From Zoroaster sp. YZ-2022 (Eukaryota > Echinodermata > Asteroidea > Forcipulatida > Zoroasteridae), in assembly GCA_029582265.1 (NCBI GenBank), contig CM055823.1:20518827-20582826 (forward strand): 64,000 nt of DNA, read 5' to 3'. This document shows positions 43,583 to 53,534 of the stretch, in pieces. Position 1 is the first letter of the stretch. Every line of letters starts with the position of its first letter. Made by a program: the position numbers and the translations under genes. The notes beneath the pieces are model-generated. The model was not told the origin of the DNA and made no database searches. It worked only from the letters and a program-made list of their open reading frames with translations.

Positions 43583-43729
43583 GTAAAACTTGTAGCTTTG
43601 CATGGAGAGGATGATAAGTGAGACTAATTGCGGTGACACCATGTGGAATCTCAATTGAGTAGTAATTAGTTCTGTAAAGAACTGGTGGTACAACTCGACG
43701 TTTCGATCAGTATGCTCTGATCGTCCTCA
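43583..43729 (-). mobile_element. Penelope-like 3'-end fragment, minus orientation
   Basis: On the minus strand it begins exactly at GGACGATCAGAGCATACTGA, inside the ribozyme-like motif, and runs to TTTTACC at the 3' end. At the same place the left arm has a short unrelated sequence (near 23352-23362). A TGA microhomology lies at the truncation point. Confidence 0.85.
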
Positions 43730-44219
43730 ATTCACATAGAGTATAATAATTGACAGCCCAGTAATTGCACCGGAAAGCACTTAATCTATATGGTGTTAAC
43801 CAAGGGCGATGCAGTTTATAGCCTATATGAATTTTACTCTCAAGTATAATTACAAAGTTTAATGGCCATAATGGCCTCAGATCGCCATGAATATTGACAA
43901 GAATTTAACTGGTATTCGTACCATACTGTGTTGGCAGTGACGTCAAGTTTAGGTCATCGGGAAGCAAATTAATGTTTACAATGTTTAGGAGAAATAAATA
44001 ATTATCTTGCATGTTAATACGAAGAATCAGCGTCACGCTATAGGTTGCATCACTATCAAAACCAAAATGGACGCGGCGTGAGAACATGTTTATTCAAGTG
44101 GTCGGGCACTCTAATGTTAGTGTTTGTTTTCAGGTGTTCGAGCTATAGTGCGAACACCTCTTGTTATTGTTCGTTTTTTTTTAGGTGTTCGAGCGAACGT
44201 AGGCGCTCTGTAAACTACG

Positions 44220-46260
44220 TAAATGGACTGTATAATAATCTGTAAATGTATTTGTACAGTCAAAACATAGTTGCGGAGTTCAAAGAAGCTTAATTTAAAA
44301 CTTAACAAATAGTTAGACGATAACATATAGTTCCAGGTAACGTTGTGACGTCATGGTGAGGTTCACAGCACCTTAAAACTTAACACACACTTAGACCCTA
44401 ACAAGTTGAATATTTCAAAAAATCATATTTCATGAACCATAGATATTTTCACAATTTTTGCATCATCTTAAAGATCTTGAATTATGTCACATTTCGTACA
44501 CAAATATGACCCCAATTTGACCTCTCCTTCCGGTCGAAACCAGAAGTACCATTCTCTATGTATCCTTTCTCTATGGTATTACGCACAGCCCATTTCGCGT
44601 GCGAACGGCCATAAAGTTCTCTCACACACAGACACGAGGCATATAAGCCTTGTGTTTACATTCACTGTACACTGCAGTATCTCCGACATACATGTACATG
44701 TACAACAGCCGTCTACGTCACGTACTCTGCCTTAGTTTCATTCACCTCATGGTAAGTTCTTCTTTAATTAGAATATAATACATTACGTTTCGTCGTCGCC
44801 AGCACCTTCGTGTCCACACAGTTTACGGTAATTTCACTATCGTTGTCCTTTATTTCGAGCTGTCATTTTTGTACATAGTTTTGGAATTGTTAACGCTTGT
44901 TCTAAATCTAAGAGTGAATTCTAACAGATGGTTTTTTTGGCATTCGTGACTTCAGTTATCTCATCGTGAAATATGATGTTTTGCATCTTTTCGCGATTGA
45001 TGCAGTCAAATTAACAGTCATCGATGCGCAGAGGATTTTTTAAAAGAATTTATTTGTTATTTTTGCTTTCGTTTATGGGCAATCAATGTCATGGTAACAG
45101 TTTTCCAATTCGCCCTTGACAAAAGGTTTTCAGGCACTGCAGTTAATTTAAATACAAAATCAATTAATTTTGATTTCGAGACAAGAGATCCAGATCTTCT
45201 TTTAACTGATGTATTTTATTTCTTTTCTTTTTATTATTTTATCAACTTACTTAAATTTAATTTTCCAAATGGAATAATATGTATAATTTTTCAACGAAAA
45301 GCATCAATAAATTTCCCACAATGATTGTTTAATAAACAATGTAGCAAAAAAGAGTTTAGAACAACAAAATGGTTGGTAAATTTTTCCAAAATTGTTTTGG
45401 TTAGCCGGTCAGCAAATTTTTAAATGGTCAGTGCAATTTTTTTTCATTTATATTTTTAGTCTTTGATATCTAAAACAGCAAAAATAAATAAATAAATAAA
45501 TAAAAAACATTAAGGCCTAAACATTTTAAGCATTATTGTGGTACAGAACCTTAAAACTTAACACATAGGTAGACCTTAACATGTAGTTGTATCCGAGGTT
45601 GTGACGTCATGGTGAGGTCATCAGATATCGAATTACACTAAATCAAAGTTTAATATTTCAAAAAATCATGTCTCATGAACCACAAAAGATATTTTCGCAA
45701 TTTTTGCATCATCTGAAAGATCTTGAATTATGTGACATTTCGTTTACAGACGTGACCTCAACCTGACCTTTCCTTCTGGTCGAAACCGGAAGTTGAATAT
45801 TAAAAAATAATCATATCTCATGAACCACAGAAGATATTTTAACAATCTTTGCATCATCTTAAAGACCTTGAACTATGTCACATTTCGTTCACAGACATGA
45901 CCCTAATCTGACCTCTCCTTCCGTTCGAAACAGGAAGTTTAAGTGAAGAAATATTCTGAATCACTATTCTGTAAATGTATTTGTACAGCCACAACATAGT
46001 TGCGGAGTTCAAAGAACCTTAAAACTTAACACATAGTTTGACCTTAACATATAGTTCCAGGTAACGCTGTGACGTCATGGTGAGGTCATCTAATGAATTA
46101 AAACAATATATTTTATATCTAATGAACCACAATAGTTTCTTGATTCCTTCACAATCATACAGAAAATGGAGGACTCGACATTTGATACAAAGACATGACC
46201 ATATTGACCCTTACTTCCGGTCCAAACTCCAAGTTCAAGTTTAAAAAGCTCTTAATGAAT
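44220..46260. repeat. Reiterated ~250-300-bp units in the right arm
   Basis: Mirror of 20660-22850, with repeated TGACGTCATGGTGAGG and AACTTAACACATAG phrases. No gene was seen. Confidence 0.75.
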
Positions 46261-46499
46261 TGACGCAAATCTGAATGGGTATTCGAAAAATACATTCTGG
46301 TTTTATATGTTAAGTGGGATCTGCTCTTTTCAAAAATATATTTGGTGACGTCATCGCTCTTAACAGCGCCCTCGAGCGGCAGGTTTAAAAAAATGAATTT
46401 TTGCTATCTTGAGAAAACATTAGACAGAATTTTACCAAATTTGGCACAATTGACATCCATATTATGAGGAAAAAAATTGTGAAGTATGAATGACGTCAC

Positions 46500-48533
46500 A
46501 TGATTGAACTCTTTTTCTCAAAATCACAAGGGGTAAACCTTGTATTTATATTTTGATGTTTTTATCAAAATCACAAGGGGTGAGCCTTGTATTTTTTATT
46601 TTTGTTTCCATCAAAATTTACAAGCATTGTAATGATATTTTAGTTTTTATCAAAATTACAAGAGGTAAGCTTTGTATTTATATATTTTTGTTTTTCTAAA
46701 AACCACAAAGGGTGAGCCTTGAAATGATTTATTTTTGTTTTCATCAAAATTTACTTCACAAATGAGGCCTATTCCAACTCAAAACATGTAACAAATGTTG
46801 GGATTAATCGACCGAGAACAGGGTATCAGATTGGAGAGGTTCAGAGGAGCCAGGGGGTGTATCGAAGGTATTTCCTGTGGGGGTGTGTGGATCCAATTTG
46901 CCGACTGATATCAGAGTTGGTGGGCGCAAAAATATTTTGCTAGTTAATTTACCGACACAACATTAATATGACCACACAAATTTAATTGGTTTTCCCAAAA
47001 CATTTTCATCAAAATCACAAGGGGTAAGCCTTGTATTTATATGTTTTTGTTTTCATCAAAATCACATGGGCTAAGCCTTGTATTTATATATTTTTGTTTT
47101 CATCAAAATCACAAAAGGGTAAGCCTTGTAATGATATATTTTTGTGATTTTGATGAAAACAAAAATATATCAATACAAGGCTTACCCCTTTGTGATTTTT
47201 GATAAAAACAAATATATATATACACAAGGGGGTAAGTCTTTTAGTTTTTTCTCCCTCTCTCGTCAACATCACAAGGAGGTCCCCTTTCAGTTTATCGATA
47301 AATTCAAACCCTAACCCTAACCCAGCCCCTAACCCTAACCCTAACCCCTAACCCCTAACCCTAACCCTAACTCTAACCCTAACCCTAACCCTAACCCCTA
47401 ACCCCTAACCCTAACCCTAACCCTAACCCTATCACTAACCCTATCCCTAACCCTAACCCTAACCCAAACCCTAACCCTAACCCTAACCCTAACCCTAACC
47501 CTAACCCTAACTCTAACTCTAACTCTAACTCTAACTCTAACTCTAACTCTAACTCTAACTCTAACTCTAACTCTAACTCTAACCCTACCCCTAAACCTAA
47601 CCCTATCCCCTAGCCCTAACCCTAACCCTAACCCTAACTCTAACCCTAACCCTAAACCTAACACTAACCCAATTTGCCGACTGATATCAGACTTAGTTGG
47701 CGCAAAAATATTTTGCTACAAAATTTACCGACACAACCCTAATATGACCAGACAAATTTACTTGGTTTCCCCAAAAACATTTTCATCAAAATTACAGGGG
47801 ATACGCTTTTTATTTATATAGTTTTATTTTCATCAAAATCACAAGAGGTAAGCGTTGTTTAATTTTTTTTTTCTCATCAAAATCACAAGGGGTAAACCTT
47901 GTATTTATATATTTTTGTTTTCATCAAAATTTTCTCATCAAAATCACAAGGGGTAAACCTTGTATTTATATATTTTTGTTTTCATCAAAATCACATGGGC
48001 AAAGCCTGATATTTATTTTATTTTTTTTTTCAAAATCACAATGGGTAAGTCTTGTATTTATATATTTTTGTTTTCATCAAAATCACAAGGGGTAAGCCTT
48101 GTATTTTTTATTTTTGTTTCCATCAAAATTTACAAGCATTGTAATGATATTTTTGTTTTTATCAAAATTACAAGAGGTAAGCTTTGTATTTATATATTTT
48201 TGTTTTTATCAAAATCACAAGGGGTGAGCCTTGAAATGATTTATTTTTGTTTTCATCAAAATTTACTTCACAAATGAGGCCTATTCCAACTCAAAACATG
48301 TAACAATGTTGGGATTAATCGACCGAGAAGACGGTATCAGTTTGGGGAGGTTCAGAGGAGCCAGGGGGTGTATCGAAGGCATTTTCTTTGGGGGTGTGTG
48401 GATCCAATTTGCCGACTGATATCAGAGTTGGTAGGCGCAAAAATATTTTGCTGGTAAATTCACCAACACAACTCTAATATGACCACACAAATTTAATTGG
48501 TTTTCCCAAAACATTTTCATCAAAATCACAAGG
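46500..48533 (-). repeat. AAGGCTTACCCCTTGTGATT repeat cluster, right arm
   Basis: Many units of AAAATCACAAGGGGTAAGCC plus TTGTATTTATAT. A 230-bp segment at 46800-47030 (GATCGACCGAGAA.. to ..CCCAAAACATTTTCATC) is repeated at 48300-48525 on the other side of the telomere-like block. The last unit is interrupted after CACAAGG by the Polinton. Confidence 0.85.
47307..47670 (-). repeat. Interstitial telomere-like block, right arm
   Basis: About 360 bp of CCCTAA repeats with a homogeneous inner run of CTCTAA (47511-47580), plus CCCCTAA and ATCACTAA variants. It is five times longer than the left-arm block. Confidence 0.95.
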
Positions 48534-48682
48534 AGTAGTATGACAGATGGGGGTCCTAGCGCAGCTGCATAAAAAAACGATTTTCGAAAATCATTTTTAC
48601 CCATCTGAACAGATTTTACCGCTCGGTAAAACCGGCTTTAGACTTGAAATCTGTTCAGATGGCGCAGCTGCCATCTGAGGCG

Positions 48683-48710
48683 TGACGTCATCAAAGTATT
48701 GATGACGTCA
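48683..48710. promoter_or_regulatory. Paired CRE-type sites in an inverted repeat
   Basis: Two TGACGTCA sites form the ends of a 12-4-12 palindrome about 100 bp before the polymerase start codon. TGACGTCA is the consensus for CREB/ATF proteins. The host arm repeats also contain TGACGTCA, so a host origin of the sites is possible. Confidence 0.55.
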
Positions 48711-48745
48711 CAAGATGTTACCGCCGGTTTTTTAAAAACGATACT

Positions 48746-48753
48746 TATAAAAG
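48746..48753 (+). promoter_or_regulatory. TATA box of the polymerase gene
   Basis: TATAAAAG lies 57 bp before the start codon, a normal distance for a cellular-type TATA box plus a short leader. This differs from the start-codon-abutting elements of the virion genes. Confidence 0.55.
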
Positions 48754-48809
48754 TGAGATAAAAAAGTGAGATACAAATTTAAAAAATAATATCTTGTTTA
48801 ATAATAAAG

Positions 48810-51800
48810 ATGAAATATTTATCGAAATGGACATTACCAGAATTGAAAGAGTTCGCGCGAGAACACATTGGTAGAATAATTATTGTGCAAAACAACAAGG
48901 GTAAGGTTGATAAACGCAGTTATTACAACGCGGTTAAAAAATATTTAAAACGACAAAAACCATTATATAAATTAAATTTAGCTGAATTGAGAGAGCGCGT
49001 GTATGTTGAAAATATTGAGTTACCACTACACGGCGCGGGAGCGAGTGGGAGGTTGTTAAAAAAAGACTTAATCGCCGCTATTAAAAGGTTTCACAACCGA
49101 GAAGAAGAGTTGAGATTTAACTCACAGATTGACGGTGGAAAATATTTACGCGAACGAATAATGGTCGTTCCGCTGAATCACAGCAAAGGAACCGACCTAA
49201 ATATATTTTGGCGAGCGGTAAAACCAAAGATTATTGCCAAGTTGGCTTTAGACTTGAAAGATTTTAAATCATTCAAGTTTATGATTTACATACGAGTTAA
49301 ATTACATAAAGAAAAATTAGACGGCGAGATCGATTTTGCCGAACCAAGTTTTCATAATAATAAGCAAATTGTTTTATTGAATTTAGATGATATCGAAAAC
49401 ATACTCGATACTGTTTTTTCACAAATTCAAGAGGCTTTAGAAAAATGGACTCAAAAGGGCAGCGGGTTGGAAGTAGATAGAATTATTGATATGAATCTCG
49501 CTATCGCGAAATATCAACCTTTGAGAGGCGGTTCTTATATCGAGCTATGCGACTACATTAAAAATAAAAAAGCGTGCATCAACGTAAAAAACAAAGACGA
49601 CGATTGTTTGCGGTGGGCTCTTCGCAGCGCTCTTTTTCCCGCGAAAAAGGATGGTGATAGAACGAGTAAATACCCGTCGGAGGATGGTTTAAATTTTAAC
49701 AATATCGACGCTCCTACACCAATCAGTCAAATTAAGCGAGTAGAGAAACAAAACAATATGGCGATAAATGTTTTTGGTTGCGAATCAAAATCTATACTAG
49801 TTTACGAGCTTAGCGATCAACCGGCGGAGCTAAATCGCATAAATTTATTATTGATTAACGATGAAGAAGCTAGATCTCACTACGTTTGGATAAAAGATAT
49901 GAATAAATTACTTTACGATCAAACGAATCACAAAGAACGTAAACATTTTTGTTTGAGATGTTTACAGGGTTTTTCAGCAAAAACGTATCTCGAAAATCAC
50001 GTAAAAATGTGCAAGGGAAAAAACGACAGACCAACGACAGTCGTGATGCCGGAAAAGGGTAAAAACGATAAGGTTAAATTTATAAATTTTCATAAAAAGA
50101 TGCGAGTTCCTTTCGTAATATACGCCGATTTTGAAAGTATTATTAAAAATGCGATAGAACCTAAACCTAATACTACGAGACTACAAGAACACGTCGTTTG
50201 CGGTTATTCGTATATTAGAGTTCGTTGCGACGGTGAAACTAGCGAACCCATCGTTTACAGGGGAGAAGACGCGGCCAAACACTTTTTAAATGAATTAGAA
50301 AAAGAAAAAGAAAAGATAAACGAGATATTTAAAAATCCTCAAAAATTAAACATGACTAAAGAAGATGTAGAAGATTACAACTCTGCTAGCGAGTGTTGGA
50401 TATGCGAAAAGACATTTTTTGAGGGTGTGAACGATAGGGTAAGAGATCATTGTCACATTACCGGAAAGTATAGAGGCGCGGCGCATAATTATTGTAATTT
50501 AAAACAAAGTTTAAAACCAAACAGAACCTTTATTCCGGTCGTATTTCATAATTTGCGAGGCTACGATTCTCATCTCATTATGCAGGCCGCGGGTCGCAGC
50601 GAGGGAAATCTAACGTGCATTCCAAACAATATCGAAAAGTATATTTCTTTTTCAATCGGGCAACTACGATTTATAGACAGCGCTCAATTTTTACTAGCTT
50701 CGTTGGATAAACTCGTAAAATCAAACGATTCTTTCCCGATTACGACTAAACTCGAACCCTCCCTCGAAAAATTGTATCTGTTAAAAAGCAAGGGTATTTA
50801 TCCTTACGAGTACATGGACTCTTTCGAGCGTTTCAAAGAAAAACAGCTTCCTCCGCAAGCGTCTTTTTATAGTAGTTTAAACAACCAACACATTACCACT
50901 TTTCAATACGAGCGTGCGAAAAACGTTTTTCACACATTTGATTGTAAAAATCTAGGAGACTATCACGATTTATACGTGCGTACCGATACTTGCTTATTGG
51001 CGGACGTATTTGAAAATTTTCGCGCTACTTGCATGAAACAATACGATTTAGATCCGGCTAATTATTACACTAGTCCGGGTCTGAGTTGGGACGCTTTATT
51101 AAAACATTCGAAACAAACTTTACAACTACTCACGGACGTTGACATGCATTTATTTATAGAAAAAGGCACGCGCGGAGGAACGTGCATGGCGAGTAAACGA
51201 TACGCTAAAGCGAATAATGTTTACTTAAGCGACTACGACGAAAATATTCCATCGAGTTACATCACGTATTTGGACGCGAATAATTTATACGGCTACGCCA
51301 TGAGTCAACCTTTACCGACGGGTAATTTTAAGTGGTTGAGTGAAAAACAAATTGACAAACTCGAGAGCGAGGGATTTAAAAACAATAAAGGATACATTTT
51401 ACAAGTTGATTTAGAATATCCCAAAGAATTACACGACTCGCACAACGCATTTCCACTCGCGCCAGAGTCTTTAACAGTGCCGAAAGAATGGATGAGCGAC
51501 TATCAGCTCGAGTTGCTAAACGGCAAACCGGCTCCAAACGTTACGAAACTGGTTCCAAATTTATACGACAAACGCAACTACGTGCTTCATTATCGTAATT
51601 TGCGATTGTATTTACAACTCGGTATGAAACTAACTAAAATTCATCGCGTTTTAGAATTTGACGAATCGCGTTGGATGAAATCGTACATTGATAAAAACAC
51701 TCTGCTTAGAAAACTAGCGACGAGCGATTTTGAAAAAGACTTGTTTAAACTCATGAACAATTCAGTTTTTGGAAAAACGATGGAAAATGTACGAAAACGC

Positions 51801-52532
51801 GTCAACGTAAATTTGAAGCGGTTAAACGACGAAAAAGCGGAAAATCAAATTCGTTCGCTCATCGCGAAACCAAATTTTGCAGAGGCGAGGATTTTTGATA
51901 ACGATCTAGTAGCGATTCACATGCACAAAACAAAACTCGTTCTCAACCGCCCGGTTTACGTAGGAATGAGCATACTGGATTTATCTAAACATTTAATGTA
52001 TGATTTTTATCAATTAAAGAAAAAATATAACGAAAAGTGTGAGTTGGTATGCACGGATACAGACAGCTTGTTGTTGGAAATTAAAACTCGAGATGTTTAT
52101 AAAGATATGAAAAAAGACAAAGATTTATACGATTTTAGTAATTATAACGAGCAACATTTTCTATTTTCTAAAGACAATGTAAAAGTTATCGGTAAAATGA
52201 AAGACGAGACCGCGGGGACTCTAATCTCTCAAGTTGTTTGTTTAAGACCCAAAATGTATTCGATACTTTTATCGGACGAAAAACAAATAAGAAAAGCTAA
52301 AGGAGTTAAAAAACAAGTTTTAGAACAATATATTAAACACGACCGTTATAAACAAGTTTTATCGTTGAAAAATACTCTACATCACCCTATGAATTTTATC
52401 AGGCATGAAAAACAGCGACTATATACAACTCGAATAAATAAAATAGCGCTATCACCTTTAGACACAAAGAGACACATTTTAGAAAACGGAATAGATACTC
52501 GCGCTTACGGTCACTATAGTCTTAACGTTTAA
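48810..52532 (+). CDS. PolB: Protein-primed family B DNA polymerase
   Basis: The 1240-residue protein copies the element from its ends using a protein primer. Two SAP/HeH-like helix pairs fill the first 95 residues. A Zn finger follows (C381, C384, H397, C401). The 3'-5' exonuclease has YADFES (D440, E442) and NLRGYDSH (581-588). An endonuclease-VII-like zinc patch (C529, C532, DHCH at 546-549, YC at 561) lies between them. Polymerase motif A is LDANNLYGYAMSQ (about 820-832), motif B LMNNSVFGKTMENV (about 976-990) and motif C CTDTDS (about 1080-1085). The frame is intact. Its 3' end overlaps the integrase gene by 11 bp, tail to tail. Start chosen at the first ATG, after AATAATAAAG. Confidence 0.95.
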   Translation: MKYLSKWTLPELKEFAREHIGRIIIVQNNKGKVDKRSYYNAVKKYLKRQKPLYKLNLAELRERVYVENIELPLHGAGASGRLLKKDLIAAIKRFHNREEELRFNSQIDGGKYLRERIMVVPLNHSKGTDLNIFWRAVKPKIIAKLALDLKDFKSFKFMIYIRVKLHKEKLDGEIDFAEPSFHNNKQIVLLNLDDIENILDTVFSQIQEALEKWTQKGSGLEVDRIIDMNLAIAKYQPLRGGSYIELCDYIKNKKACINVKNKDDDCLRWALRSALFPAKKDGDRTSKYPSEDGLNFNNIDAPTPISQIKRVEKQNNMAINVFGCESKSILVYELSDQPAELNRINLLLINDEEARSHYVWIKDMNKLLYDQTNHKERKHFCLRCLQGFSAKTYLENHVKMCKGKNDRPTTVVMPEKGKNDKVKFINFHKKMRVPFVIYADFESIIKNAIEPKPNTTRLQEHVVCGYSYIRVRCDGETSEPIVYRGEDAAKHFLNELEKEKEKINEIFKNPQKLNMTKEDVEDYNSASECWICEKTFFEGVNDRVRDHCHITGKYRGAAHNYCNLKQSLKPNRTFIPVVFHNLRGYDSHLIMQAAGRSEGNLTCIPNNIEKYISFSIGQLRFIDSAQFLLASLDKLVKSNDSFPITTKLEPSLEKLYLLKSKGIYPYEYMDSFERFKEKQLPPQASFYSSLNNQHITTFQYERAKNVFHTFDCKNLGDYHDLYVRTDTCLLADVFENFRATCMKQYDLDPANYYTSPGLSWDALLKHSKQTLQLLTDVDMHLFIEKGTRGGTCMASKRYAKANNVYLSDYDENIPSSYITYLDANNLYGYAMSQPLPTGNFKWLSEKQIDKLESEGFKNNKGYILQVDLEYPKELHDSHNAFPLAPESLTVPKEWMSDYQLELLNGKPAPNVTKLVPNLYDKRNYVLHYRNLRLYLQLGMKLTKIHRVLEFDESRWMKSYIDKNTLLRKLATSDFEKDLFKLMNNSVFGKTMENVRKRVNVNLKRLNDEKAENQIRSLIAKPNFAEARIFDNDLVAIHMHKTKLVLNRPVYVGMSILDLSKHLMYDFYQLKKKYNEKCELVCTDTDSLLLEIKTRDVYKDMKKDKDLYDFSNYNEQHFLFSKDNVKVIGKMKDETAGTLISQVVCLRPKMYSILLSDEKQIRKAKGVKKQVLEQYIKHDRYKQVLSLKNTLHHPMNFIRHEKQRLYTTRINKIALSPLDTKRHILENGIDTRAYGHYSLNV

Positions 52533-53529
52533 CAATAGGTGGATTTTCTGTATCTCGAGGAATAATTTGTAATTCTTCTCTTACAAAACTACGCGCGGGA
52601 CCTCCTTCTAAATAGTACAAGATGGGTTGTTTCGCACCTTTCATCGTTTTAGATATTCTATATACAGATATACTCCATATAGGATCTGTTGCGCGGCGTC
52701 TCGTATCTTTTTCAGCTTCACCGGGCGCGTATAAATATCGAACCAAACTGTTGTTTGGGATTCTTTTTTCATTCTTTACAAGCGCGGGTGAGGCCGGATT
52801 TTGCTCGACGCTACGTAATTTAATCGCGTCTTTAGGTTTTAAATTAATGAGTCGCGTCGTCTCGTTGTTTAACGCTTTTACGACCGCCGGTAATCTTTTA
52901 ACCCATTCTCTATTTCTCTTATCGGTCGCAATTTCTTGCGCGTATTGATGAGAAAATAATCTTTCGCTCAAAGTTCTATTAAATCGCTCCACTATACCCT
53001 GAGCTCTATGATTGCCAGCCTCACTTCTTTGTATTACGACATTATGTTTACTCATTAATACGTTTACGCTGCTCATAAATTCTTTTCCAGGATCAACTTT
53101 TATAATTTTTGACCAAGTTAACGGCGAACGTTTATAAATTTTTATAAATGCAAGGCTTACTTGAACGGCGGTTTTATCGGTTAACGGTTGTGCTTCTTTA
53201 TACCTACTGGCTTCATCTACGACGGTTAACGCGTACTTGTACGTCTTTTTATTTATAATATCGTGCGGAAGAAATAGCAGGTCCGCTTGGTGAACTTGAT
53301 TTGGTGCTTGTAACGTACTATTTGAACTAGTTGGTCTTGGAATATATTTAGGATAGGGCAAATAAATTTGCCACAGCGCTTGCTTTTTTATCCACCGTCG
53401 AATTGTTTTTACATTTACTTTAGTTTCTTTAGCCAGCTTGCTGATTGCATCTTGACCTTTGTAATATCCTCGCGGACTATAATAAACGTTAGATAGCTTT
53501 CTCTCATTCATTTTAATATTGTACAACAT
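52522..53529 (-). CDS. INT: Retroviral-type DDE integrase
   Basis: The 335-residue protein inserts the element into host DNA. A helix-turn-helix-like N-terminus (AISKLAKETKVNVKTIRRWI, 28-47) replaces a visible HHCC finger. The catalytic core has QADLLFLP (D83), VDPGKEF (D146) and GIVERFNRT (E181). The C-terminal part (SLVRYLYAP.., YYLEG) resembles the SH3/chromo-like end of Polinton integrases. The frame is intact. It overlaps the polymerase tail to tail by 11 bp and starts 5 bp after the stop of the upstream small gene, which suggests one transcription unit with it. Confidence 0.95.
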   Translation of the reverse strand: MLYNIKMNERKLSNVYYSPRGYYKGQDAISKLAKETKVNVKTIRRWIKKQALWQIYLPYPKYIPRPTSSNSTLQAPNQVHQADLLFLPHDIINKKTYKYALTVVDEASRYKEAQPLTDKTAVQVSLAFIKIYKRSPLTWSKIIKVDPGKEFMSSVNVLMSKHNVVIQRSEAGNHRAQGIVERFNRTLSERLFSHQYAQEIATDKRNREWVKRLPAVVKALNNETTRLINLKPKDAIKLRSVEQNPASPALVKNEKRIPNNSLVRYLYAPGEAEKDTRRRATDPIWSISVYRISKTMKGAKQPILYYLEGGPARSFVREELQIIPRDTENPPIVKR

Positions 53530-53534
53530 GTATT

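Larger units (their letters stand above)
39205..48533. repeat. Right arm of the giant imperfect palindrome
   Basis: Inverted counterpart of 19490-29815. Insertions private to this arm are a Tc1/mariner-type element (39432-40580) and two Penelope-like 3' fragments (41741-41852, 43583-43729). The outer end is cut at 48533 by the Polinton terminus. Confidence 0.9.
48534..48809 (+). repeat. Palindrome-rich left terminus of the Polinton
   Basis: Five perfect palindromes lie in 180 bp: GATTTTCGAAAATC (48579-48592); CATCTGAACAGATTT (48602-48616) with its complement (48647-48661); TTTTACCG-CT-CGGTAAAA (48614-48631); CAGATGGC with GCCATCTG (48656-48677); and TGACGTCATCAA-AGTA-TTGATGACGTCA (48683-48710). 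This is probably part of the terminal inverted repeat and origin region; that role is inference. Confidence 0.7.

Noticed and set aside
44045..44245. Small genes at 22995-23177 and 43905-44087 conserved between the arms
   Set aside because: Their similarity is explained by the arm duplication; substitutions do not favour synonymous positions and neighbouring non-coding DNA is equally similar.
47398..47664. 88-codon Arg/Val or Gly/Leu-rich open frame
   Set aside because: It is telomere-like repeat read as codons.
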